From positions 1 to 8,601 of the forward strand of contig CAAFZB010000035.1 of assembly GCA_900767405.1 (NCBI GenBank): a stretch of DNA of 8,601 nucleotides. Reading direction: 5' to 3'. The notes under the pieces are model-generated. The model was not told where the DNA came from, ran no database searches, and saw only the letters and a program-made list of their open reading frames with translations. This document shows positions 1 through 5,510 of this stretch, piece by piece; within the stretch, counting starts at the first letter, position 1; every line of letters starts with the position of its first letter. The translations under genes were made by a program, and so were the position numbers. The stretch is from Rikenellaceae bacterium (lineage in GTDB: Bacteria; Bacteroidota; Bacteroidia; Bacteroidales; UBA932).

Positions 1-1
1 C

Positions 2-673
2 CTGCTCACCATAAAGAGGGAACTCGGCCAAATAGACGGAATCACCATAGGCTTCTGCGGAGACCTCAAGTTCGGGCGTACCGTCCATTCCCTGATCAAG
101 GCGCTGTCCCGGTACAAGGACGTCAAGGTCATCCTCATAGCTCCTCCCGAGCTCAGGCTTCCGGGTTATATCAAGCAGGACGTCTGTGAGCGGATGGGCA
201 TCGGGTATCGCGAAGTTTCCACCATAGAGGAGGTGATGGGAGAACTCGACGTGCTGTATATGACAAGGGTTCAGAAGGAAAGGTTCCTGGACGAAGAGGA
301 GTTCGAGAGGGTCAAGGACAGTTTTGTGCTCGATATGGAAAAGATGAAACTGGCCAAGCCCCGTATGGCCGTGCTCCATCCTCTGCCCAGAGTGAATGAA
401 ATCCGTCCCGAGGTGGACGATGATCCGCGTGCCGCCTATTTCCGCCAGGTGGAGAACGGCAAGTTTGTGAGAATGGCGCTTATCTGCAGCCTGCTCGATT
501 GGAAAAACAATCCCGCTCACGTTACGCCTTCCCATCCGGAGTTTTATGCGGACGACAAAGCCCAATGCCGCAACCCCAAGTGCATCTGCAATCACGAGGC
601 GGTCTCTCCGCTGGTTCATAAAACCGAGGGAGGAGCCGTACGCTGCGCATATTGCGATTCCATTATTCCGTAA
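2..673 (+). CDS. pyrB: Aspartate carbamoyltransferase catalytic chain, 3' part, with a C-terminal PyrI-like zinc module
   Basis: This cytoplasmic enzyme condenses carbamoyl phosphate with L-aspartate, the committed step of pyrimidine synthesis. The frame is open from base 2 and the true start lies upstream; 223 residues are visible. Family motifs are GDLKFGRTVHSL near the left edge, TRVQKER (aspartate-binding 240s-loop region) and HPLPRVNEI at 377-403. A normal catalytic chain would end near FVRMALICSLLDW. Here a linker of about 20 residues follows, then Cys codons at 566, 581, 644 and 653, giving C-x4-C-x20-C-x2-C. That closely resembles the zinc site of E. coli PyrI (C-x4-C-x23-C-x2-C). The roughly 100-residue nucleotide-binding domain of PyrI is absent. 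The catalytic assignment is certain. The zinc module is inferred from cysteine spacing and the flanking NPKCI and RCAYC sequences. The fused gene ends 18 bp before the next start. Confidence 0.95.
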   Translation: MLTIKRELGQIDGITIGFCGDLKFGRTVHSLIKALSRYKDVKVILIAPPELRLPGYIKQDVCERMGIGYREVSTIEEVMGELDVLYMTRVQKERFLDEEEFERVKDSFVLDMEKMKLAKPRMAVLHPLPRVNEIRPEVDDDPRAAYFRQVENGKFVRMALICSLLDWKNNPAHVTPSHPEFYADDKAQCRNPKCICNHEAVSPLVHKTEGGAVRCAYCDSIIP

Positions 674-691
674 CATATCAATTTTCAGGTT

Positions 692-3424
692 ATGCTTTTA
701 ATAGGACTGCTTATCATTGCTGTAGGCGCATTCTGCCAATCCAGCAGTTATGTGCCCATCAACAAAATCAGAAAGTGGAGCTGGGAGTCGTATTGGCTCG
801 TCCAGGGTGTTTTTGCCTGGCTTTTATTTCCTCTGCTGGGAGCCCTGCTGGCTGTTCCCCAGGGGCATTCCCTCTGGGAACTGATAGCTGCCAACCCGTC
901 CGATTCACTCTACACGGTATTCTTCGGGATGCTATGGGGTGTGGGCGGCCTCACCTTCGGGCTCTCTATGCGTTATCTGGGAGTAGCCCTTGGACAGAGC
1001 ATAGCCCTGGGTACCTGCGCCGGTCTCGGAGCAATCCTCGGGCCTGTTCTTACCGGGCACGCCGCAGACCTCACCTCCAGCGTTATCATAGGTGTAGTGG
1101 TAACCCTTGTGGGAATTGCAATCATCGGCGTAGCCGGAGCGATGAAGGCTTCGACCCTGCCCGAGGAGGAGAAGAAGAAGGCTGTCAAGGACTTCAATTT
1201 CCCGAAAGGAATCGCCGTTGCGCTGCTGGCCGGATTTATGAGCGCCTGTTTCAATATCGGGCTCAGTTTCGGAGCTCCCCTGCATTTTGAGCAGAGCCCC
1301 GAGATATTCAGCTCTCTGCCGGCGACCCTGCTGGTGACCTTCGGAGGTTTCTTGACAAACGCCGCATATTGCCTGTATCAGAACAGGAAAAACAGGACAT
1401 TCGCCGATTACGCACAGCCCTCGCTGTGGCGCAGCAACATTCTCTTCTGCGCCCTGGCCGGACTGCTTTGGTACAGCCAGTTCTTCGGACTTAGTCTGGG
1501 CAAGGGTTTCCTGGGCGGTTATCCGGCCCTCATCACATTCAGCTGGTGTATACTTATGGCTCTCAACGTCACCTTCTCCAATGTCTGGGGAATTATCCTC
1601 AAGGAGTGGAAGGGGGTTACGAAGAAGACGGTCCTGGTTTTGGTACTCGGCCTGGCAATCCTGATTTTCAGCACCTTCGTTCCCGAACTCATCAAGTCTT
1701 CCGATATGGAGGCGGTGCGGGAAAATGCCGATGCCACCGTGACGCGCAGTTATCTGAGTCCTGTCAAGACGATCCCTCTGAGCGGGTCGGTGGAAAAAGA
1801 TACGATTCTCCTTTCGGAAGGAAAGGGTCAGGCAGTCCTTGGAAACAGGGACTGCTGCTGTCTTAAAGCGGATGAAACAGGGACCGCCGCATTGCTGCTC
1901 GATTTCGGCAGAGAAATTCAAGGCGGGCTCAGAATCGTGACGGGACAGTACCGCAGCGGCAAACCTGTGAAAGTAAGAATCCGTTTGGGAGAGTCCTACA
2001 GTGAAGCCTGCTGTGATATTGACGGAGTGAACGGTGCCGGCAACGACCACGCTGTGCGGGATTTCATAACAGAGCTTCCCTGGCTTGGATGCCGGGAATT
2101 CGGCCGCAGCGGTTTCCGCTTTGCCCGCATCGACGTTCTGGATTCTTCTGAAATACTGTCGATAAGGGAACTGTCGGCATACAGCGAACATCTGGACGTA
2201 CCTGTGAAGGGGTCTTTCTGCTGCAGCGACGAACGTCTCAACCGCATTTGGGAAACGGCTGTCTACACTGTCCAGCAGAATATGCAGGATTACGTCTGGG
2301 ACGGGATAAAACGGGACAGGCTTGTATGGATAGGGGATATGCATCCCGAAGTTATGACAATATGCACCGCTTTCGGCTGGGTGCCGTCTGTGGAGCGCAG
2401 TCTGGACCTGGTGCGTGAGCAGACCCCGATAATCCCGGGTGGTCCCAATGCCTGGATGAATGCAATAAGCTCCTATTCAATCTGGTGGCTGCTTATTCAG
2501 AAGGACTGGTACCGTCATCAAGGTAACCGGCCTTATCTCGAAAGTCAGAAAGAATATATCTGCGCCCTGCTCAACCAGTTGCTGGGCTGCATTTCTACTC
2601 AGGGCACGGAGGTCCTGGACGGCGGACGTTTCCTTGACTGGCCCTCCAATGCCGATACCACCGCCATTGCCTGCGGGCTTCAGTCCCTGATGATAATGGC
2701 GATGGAGGCGGGCGAGGAACTGTGCGGAATTGCCGGTGATGCAGACCTGGCGCACAGATGCTCCGATGCGAAAGCCCTGCTCTGCTCCGCCGCTCCGCGG
2801 TATCTTGAAAGGTTTAGGGCTGAACGGAAATCTCCGACCCTGCCCGGACGCAAACAGGCCCTCGCCCTTATGAGCCTGGCCGGCATAATGCCCTCCGATG
2901 AGGCGGCGGAAGGAATCCTGGACGGCGGACCGCGCGGATTTTCCACGTTTTACGGGTATTATATGCTACAGGCTCTCGCCAAGGCGGGGGAGTATGGGAA
3001 GGCGATGGAAATTGTATCACAGTACTGGGGCGGAATGCTCGATCTTGGCGCTACCTCATTCTGGGAAGATTTCGACATAGACTGGATGGAAAATGCCGGG
3101 CGTATAGACGAAGCCCCCTGTGAAGGAAAGACAGACGTCCACAGGACATACGGAAATTATTGTTATAAGGGATACCGGCACAGCTTGTGTCACGGATGGG
3201 CGTCCGGTCCCGCAGGCTTCCTGACTCAGTACGTCCTTGGCATAACTGACATTTCTGACGGTGGCAGGAAAATCAGGATAGAACCGCATCTCGGCAATCT
3301 GGAGTGGGTAAAAGGTTCATTTCCAACACCTTATGGGGTGGTTGCCGTAAGTGTCACTAAGAATGCGGCAGGATTTTTGAAGGTAGAGACCGATGCACCG
3401 TCAAAGGTCAGTATAATAAAATAA
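692..3424 (+). CDS. Fusion of L-rhamnose/proton symporter (RhaT) and GH78 alpha-L-rhamnosidase
   Basis: Residues 1-337 are a full-length RhaT homologue (E. coli RhaT has 344 residues). It carries the KIRKWSWES, MRYLG and LKEW blocks and ten predicted helices at about 1-21, 34-55, 73-95, 97-119, 130-151, 173-194, 210-230, 249-268, 278-303 and 312-332. Residues from about 350 to 910 are a GH78 alpha-L-rhamnosidase: a beta-sandwich region (LLLDFGREIQGG), an (alpha/alpha)6 barrel from about 512, and a C-terminal beta-domain. Likely catalytic residues are D542 in KRDRLVWIGD (general acid position), E792 in GATSFWEDF (general base) and H834 in SLCHGWASGP. Basic loops at 25-28, 161-166, 232-235 and 304-312 put the N- and C-termini outside, so the hydrolase should face the periplasm. 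The junction (about 338-350) is in frame with no stop. An internal ATG at 1706 (M339) could start a separate GH78 chain but would lack a signal peptide. Sugar specificity is inferred from family. ATG at 692 is the natural start because TM1 follows at once. Confidence 0.92.
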   Translation: MLLIGLLIIAVGAFCQSSSYVPINKIRKWSWESYWLVQGVFAWLLFPLLGALLAVPQGHSLWELIAANPSDSLYTVFFGMLWGVGGLTFGLSMRYLGVALGQSIALGTCAGLGAILGPVLTGHAADLTSSVIIGVVVTLVGIAIIGVAGAMKASTLPEEEKKKAVKDFNFPKGIAVALLAGFMSACFNIGLSFGAPLHFEQSPEIFSSLPATLLVTFGGFLTNAAYCLYQNRKNRTFADYAQPSLWRSNILFCALAGLLWYSQFFGLSLGKGFLGGYPALITFSWCILMALNVTFSNVWGIILKEWKGVTKKTVLVLVLGLAILIFSTFVPELIKSSDMEAVRENADATVTRSYLSPVKTIPLSGSVEKDTILLSEGKGQAVLGNRDCCCLKADETGTAALLLDFGREIQGGLRIVTGQYRSGKPVKVRIRLGESYSEACCDIDGVNGAGNDHAVRDFITELPWLGCREFGRSGFRFARIDVLDSSEILSIRELSAYSEHLDVPVKGSFCCSDERLNRIWETAVYTVQQNMQDYVWDGIKRDRLVWIGDMHPEVMTICTAFGWVPSVERSLDLVREQTPIIPGGPNAWMNAISSYSIWWLLIQKDWYRHQGNRPYLESQKEYICALLNQLLGCISTQGTEVLDGGRFLDWPSNADTTAIACGLQSLMIMAMEAGEELCGIAGDADLAHRCSDAKALLCSAAPRYLERFRAERKSPTLPGRKQALALMSLAGIMPSDEAAEGILDGGPRGFSTFYGYYMLQALAKAGEYGKAMEIVSQYWGGMLDLGATSFWEDFDIDWMENAGRIDEAPCEGKTDVHRTYGNYCYKGYRHSLCHGWASGPAGFLTQYVLGITDISDGGRKIRIEPHLGNLEWVKGSFPTPYGVVAVSVTKNAAGFLKVETDAPSKVSIIK

Positions 3425-3444
3425 GTAGTGCAAAATAATTCGTT

Positions 3445-4143
3445 ATGAAAAAGTTGATTATTGTTTTAATGGCGTCTGCAATGGCGCTGTGCGCTTGCAA
3501 CAAGCAAGAAGACCCCTATGTTATTTCTCTTGGTACGGTTACGATGAAACCCACAGCGGATGGCAGTTTCTATATGAAAGTGACAGATGACACCGCCCTG
3601 GTTCCCAGAACTCAGACCGCATACCCTTTCAAGGAGAGCGAGAAGAGGCTTATTATGCGTTATGCCGACTTCGGTCCTGCTCCAAAGCAGATTTCGGGCT
3701 TTGCCCATACTCAGATGGTGGAGATAATGTCCTGCGATACAATTTATACCAAGGCCCCTGTCCCTCACACTGCCGATGATGCAAAGACTTACGGAGATGA
3801 CAAGATTGGCGTATATCTGGGAGAAACCATATTCCCTACGACAATGGTAGAGGACGGTTATATGTGCATCGCTTTCAATTTTGCATTCTCCGATCCCGAC
3901 AAGCAGCATACCATCAACCTGGTTTACGGCGCTAATCCCGACGATCCGTATGAGGTACAGTTCAGGTACAATGCAAACGGCGCCGAACCTGTTTTCTCCG
4001 GCGACGGTTATGTCAATTTTCCGCTCAGCTGCCTTCCCGACACCCAGGGAAAGACAGTCAAGCTTACCCTCAAATGGAACAGCTCCGCAACCGGTACAAC
4101 CAATACCGCCACTTTTGATTACTGTTCCAGGACAGACTGGTAA
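3445..4143 (+). CDS. NigD-like lipoprotein
   Basis: A 232-residue exported protein. The N-terminus (MKKLIIVLMASAMALCAC) is a lipoprotein signal peptide with its lipobox at L15-C16-A17 and lipidated Cys18; Cys at position -2 is less common but acceptable. The residues after Cys18 (NKQED) are charged and acidic, similar to the short lipoprotein export signals that send some Bacteroidota lipoproteins to the cell surface, so surface display is possible. Residues of about 25-100 look like the small beta-barrel (OB-like) N-domain of NigD-like proteins. Residues of about 115-232 look like the beta-sandwich C-domain, with DKIGVYLGE, GYMCIAFNFAF, KQHTINLVYG and GYVNFPLSCLP. The family is widespread in Bacteroidales; the name comes from the Prevotella nigrescens bacteriocin locus, and the molecular function is not established. 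No bacteriocin gene is visible here. It starts 20 bp after the rhaT-GH78 stop, so it may be the last gene of that transcript. Confidence 0.8.
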   Translation: MKKLIIVLMASAMALCACNKQEDPYVISLGTVTMKPTADGSFYMKVTDDTALVPRTQTAYPFKESEKRLIMRYADFGPAPKQISGFAHTQMVEIMSCDTIYTKAPVPHTADDAKTYGDDKIGVYLGETIFPTTMVEDGYMCIAFNFAFSDPDKQHTINLVYGANPDDPYEVQFRYNANGAEPVFSGDGYVNFPLSCLPDTQGKTVKLTLKWNSSATGTTNTATFDYCSRTDW

Positions 4144-4146
4144 TCC

Positions 4147-4160
4147 GGGAACTTATTCCC
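4147..4160. other. Small perfect hairpin in the convergent gap
   Basis: GGGAA, a four-base loop (CTTA), then TTCCC forms a 5-bp stem spanning the 9-bp gap and the last codons of the minus-strand gene. It has no adjacent T-tract on either strand, so intrinsic termination is doubtful. It may act as a transcript end or processing boundary between the convergent genes, or it may be chance. Confidence 0.25.
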
Positions 4161-5238
4161 ATTCATAGGCTGAAATTTTTTTCAGTCCAACGAGTCCGAA
4201 ATAAGATTCTTCGATATTTCCTTTGATACGAATCTTTCGGTTCAGATATCCGGGATGCTCCCTCAGATTGAGGGCGTCCCGGATTTCTCCTTTAGGAAGT
4301 TCCACGGCAATGCAGCTTTCCCTGTCGGTATTGTTCGCGGTTGGGGATAGAAGCAGGTTGGTGTTGCTCGAGAAAGGACTTTGGAATTCGGAACTGGAAC
4401 TGGACTTTGACAACCCGGCTATGTAGCCGCTGACCCAGACTCCCGTCTCACCGATATGGCTTCCGGCTAGAGGAACGCTTATGGCGGCGGCATCGGGCAG
4501 GCCTCCAGTTGAAGACGAACCCTGGAATCCCCAATAAATGTCTTCGTTTATGCGGGAAATGGAAGTGTCGAGCTGGAATTCCAGCCCTTCCGCCTCTGCA
4601 ATAAGGTCATTGGAGTGAAGCTTGAGTATTAGCATCTCCTGCGCCTTCACGCTCCTGCTGGCGATGCTTCTGCCCGAATTGCCTTCGAACAGGGAGATGT
4701 TTATGGTCCCGGGAAGAAAATAGGCGGTTCTTTTTTCGGCATATCCGAACAGCAGCCTTCCGCTCAGACACGAGATGTAAATCTGGGCGGAAGGATATGC
4801 CGACCTGAATTCCGGATCGAACAACAGCCTTACTCCGGCATTGGTCTGCGCACAGTCCAGTATTACACAGCTGGTTTTGCCCGAGGTTATCTCCACGTCT
4901 GTGGCATATCCGTACTGAGGGCAGTCGAAAAGAGGTTCGTTGAACTCGCAGGATACCGCGCTTACGGAATATCTTCCCGGAGGGAGTTCCAGGTTCTCCG
5001 GAATGTCATAATAATATCCGTTGAAAAAGGCCTGCCCGCTCGAGGAGACGATTCTTATCCTGAACTCACTGGTATCCGGGATTTCTCCGTAGGCTTTGGA
5101 AACAGGGCCGGTGCCCGGGAAGCGGAGCTTGAGGTATCCGAAACCCGGTCCTGTCTCTTGTCTTTGCAGATTGAAGTCACAGGAAAACAGGCATAGAGCC
5201 GCGCAGATTGCGGCAATGGTGATTTTGAAGTTTTTCAT
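4153..5238 (-). CDS. DUF4493/DUF6359-type outer lipoprotein
   Basis: A 361-residue lipoprotein of unknown function. The start at 5238 is preferred over the in-frame ATG at 5283 because it gives a clean lipoprotein signal (MKNFKITIAAICAALCLFSC, lipidated Cys20), and the upstream 15 codons cover probable promoter DNA. Residues of about 28-215 resemble DUF4493: GYLKLRF, then FRIRIVSSSG, then LELPPGRYSVSAVSCEF and a beta-rich stretch. Residues 263-361 resemble the OB-like DUF6359 domain: VWVSGYIAG, CIAVELPKGEIRDALNL, and YFGLVGLKKISAYEW. A short Ser-rich stretch (about 276-282) lies in a loop of the last domain. Both families are common in Bacteroidales and often sit with surface or adhesin-like proteins, so a cell-envelope role is inferred. 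The gene converges with the NigD-like gene, leaving only 9 bp between stops. Domain names are from memory of family patterns; the exported lipoprotein call is firm. Confidence 0.8.
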   Translation of the reverse strand: MKNFKITIAAICAALCLFSCDFNLQRQETGPGFGYLKLRFPGTGPVSKAYGEIPDTSEFRIRIVSSSGQAFFNGYYYDIPENLELPPGRYSVSAVSCEFNEPLFDCPQYGYATDVEITSGKTSCVILDCAQTNAGVRLLFDPEFRSAYPSAQIYISCLSGRLLFGYAEKRTAYFLPGTINISLFEGNSGRSIASRSVKAQEMLILKLHSNDLIAEAEGLEFQLDTSISRINEDIYWGFQGSSSTGGLPDAAAISVPLAGSHIGETGVWVSGYIAGLSKSSSSSEFQSPFSSNTNLLLSPTANNTDRESCIAVELPKGEIRDALNLREHPGYLNRKIRIKGNIEESYFGLVGLKKISAYEWE

Positions 5239-5255
5239 AGCGACATAGTTTAAGT
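5227..5255 (-). repeat. Left arm of a 21-nt inverted repeat, with an 8-nt insertion
   Basis: This arm covers the leader end and first four codons of the lipoprotein gene (MKNF). Its reverse complement equals 5400-5420 at all 21 positions once the 8 nt at 5241-5248 are removed. Those 8 nt create a partial tandem duplication (CTATG-TCG-CTATG on the minus strand). Similarity ends abruptly at both sides of the arm (the bases after 5255 and before 5227 differ). The arms enclose 144 bp. The match could mark a recombination site, a duplicated gene leader, or a shared leader consensus. Confidence 0.75.
5235..5246 (-). other. Three-codon upstream frame (ATG TCG CTA TGA)
   Basis: The 8-nt insertion in the left repeat arm creates an extra ATG at 5246. 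Its frame stops after three codons with TGA overlapping the lipoprotein ATG in an ATGA arrangement. Translation of it could couple to, or compete with, the true start at 5238. The arrangement is visible; any function is inference. Confidence 0.3.
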
Positions 5256-5269
5256 CCCACAACGGGACT
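5253..5269 (-). promoter_or_regulatory. Palindromic hairpin in the lipoprotein gene leader
   Basis: AGTCCC, five bases, GGGACT: a perfect 6-bp inverted repeat that ends 14 nt before the start codon at 5238 and lies just downstream of the candidate -7 element. It could be a 5' stem-loop that affects mRNA stability or translation, or an operator for a dimeric regulator. Its role is unproven. Confidence 0.4.
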
Positions 5270-5270
5270 G

Positions 5271-5278
5271 CAAATATG
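5271..5278 (-). promoter_or_regulatory. Candidate -7 promoter element of the lipoprotein gene
   Basis: CATATTTG on the minus strand matches the Bacteroidota -7 consensus TAnnTTTG except at the first base, and is followed by CA as often seen. It is 32 nt upstream of the start codon. I found no good -33 TTTG at 19-21 nt; the nearest (5306-5303) is 24 nt away. Low confidence. Confidence 0.35.
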
Positions 5279-5345
5279 CGCAAACTATTGCAGAGTGGAA
5301 TTCAAAAACGGAAATATCTTTTTTATGCGTTTTTTTGTAAGGCAT

Positions 5346-5387
5346 AAAAAAATTCACGGGCCACTCGCATCACTGCGGACGGCCCGT
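5346..5387 (-). terminator. Rho-independent terminator behind trpB (main)
   Basis: On the minus strand ACGGGCC (5387-5381) pairs with GGCCCGT (5362-5356), a perfect 7-bp GC-rich stem. An inner CGCA/TGCG stem (5366-5369 with 5374-5377) sits in its loop. The stem is followed after three bases by seven T residues (5352-5346). It lies 77 nt past the trpB stop and before the lipoprotein gene, so it should separate those two minus-strand transcripts. The A/T arms at 5319-5328 and 5342-5351 form an additional 10-bp inverted repeat around the T-tract. Confidence 0.8.
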
Positions 5388-5399
5388 TACTTAACCTAA

Positions 5400-5420
5400 A
5401 CTTAAACTATGAAAAACTTC
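5400..5420 (+). repeat. Right arm of the 21-nt inverted repeat
   Basis: This arm is the uninterrupted copy. It contains ATG at 5409 followed by AAAAACTTC, so the plus strand here would also start MKNF. Its last seven bases form part of the trpB-side hairpin at 5415-5431. A further six-base match (CCCGTT) lies upstream of both copies in the same relative orientation, at 5383-5388 (+) and 5266-5261 (-), which argues for a shared leader rather than chance. Confidence 0.75.
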
Positions 5421-5510
5421 GTTGCGAAGTTATATAATTTTTTAATATCCTGCAAAGAAAAAATTTATAATTCGTATTTGAAATCAATAAGATTTCCCTG
5501 CATATATTGA
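5409..5510 (+). other. Possible 33-codon frame or gene-start remnant (MKNF...)
   Basis: An ATG in the right repeat arm opens a 33-codon frame, MKNFVAKLYNFLISCKEK and onwards, ending with TGA at 5508-5510. It overlaps the 3' end of trpB by 46 bp. The first four codons are identical to those of the facing lipoprotein gene, and the preceding leader is A/T-rich like a Bacteroidales 5' untranslated region. I see no convincing plus-strand promoter, and codon 7 onwards resembles no family I know. It is more likely a gene-start remnant or a by-product of the inverted repeat than a real peptide. Confidence 0.2.
5412..5431 (-). terminator. First hairpin after the trpB stop, weak terminator
   Basis: AACTTCG, CAA loop, CGAAGTT gives a perfect 7-bp stem (5431-5415 on the minus strand), followed by only three T residues before a C. 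It starts 33 nt after the trpB stop. The short T-run makes it weaker than the GC-rich terminator behind it; the two may act in tandem or the first may protect the mRNA 3' end. Confidence 0.45.

Noticed and set aside
652..1290. 212-codon plus-strand frame overlapping the pyrB end and rhaT
   Set aside because: It is out of frame with both real genes and has a Cys/Arg/Ser-rich composition without motifs.
932..2344. 470-codon minus-strand open frame
   Set aside because: It lies wholly antisense to rhaT-GH78, whose product has clear motifs throughout; its own translation is low-complexity and matches no family.
4177..4183. T7 run near the convergent gap as a terminator for the NigD-like gene
   Set aside because: It is 17 nt beyond the small 4147-4160 hairpin and inside coding sequence of the opposite gene; the geometry does not fit an intrinsic terminator.
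5239..5283. Upstream in-frame ATG for the lipoprotein gene
   Set aside because: It would add 15 residues in front of a perfect lipoprotein signal peptide and would cover the promoter-like element.
5319..5351. A/T inverted repeat (10-bp arms, 13-nt loop) as a separate regulatory element
   Set aside because: Its arms are mostly T/A tracts; the right arm is simply the T-tract of the trpB terminator, so pairing may be incidental.
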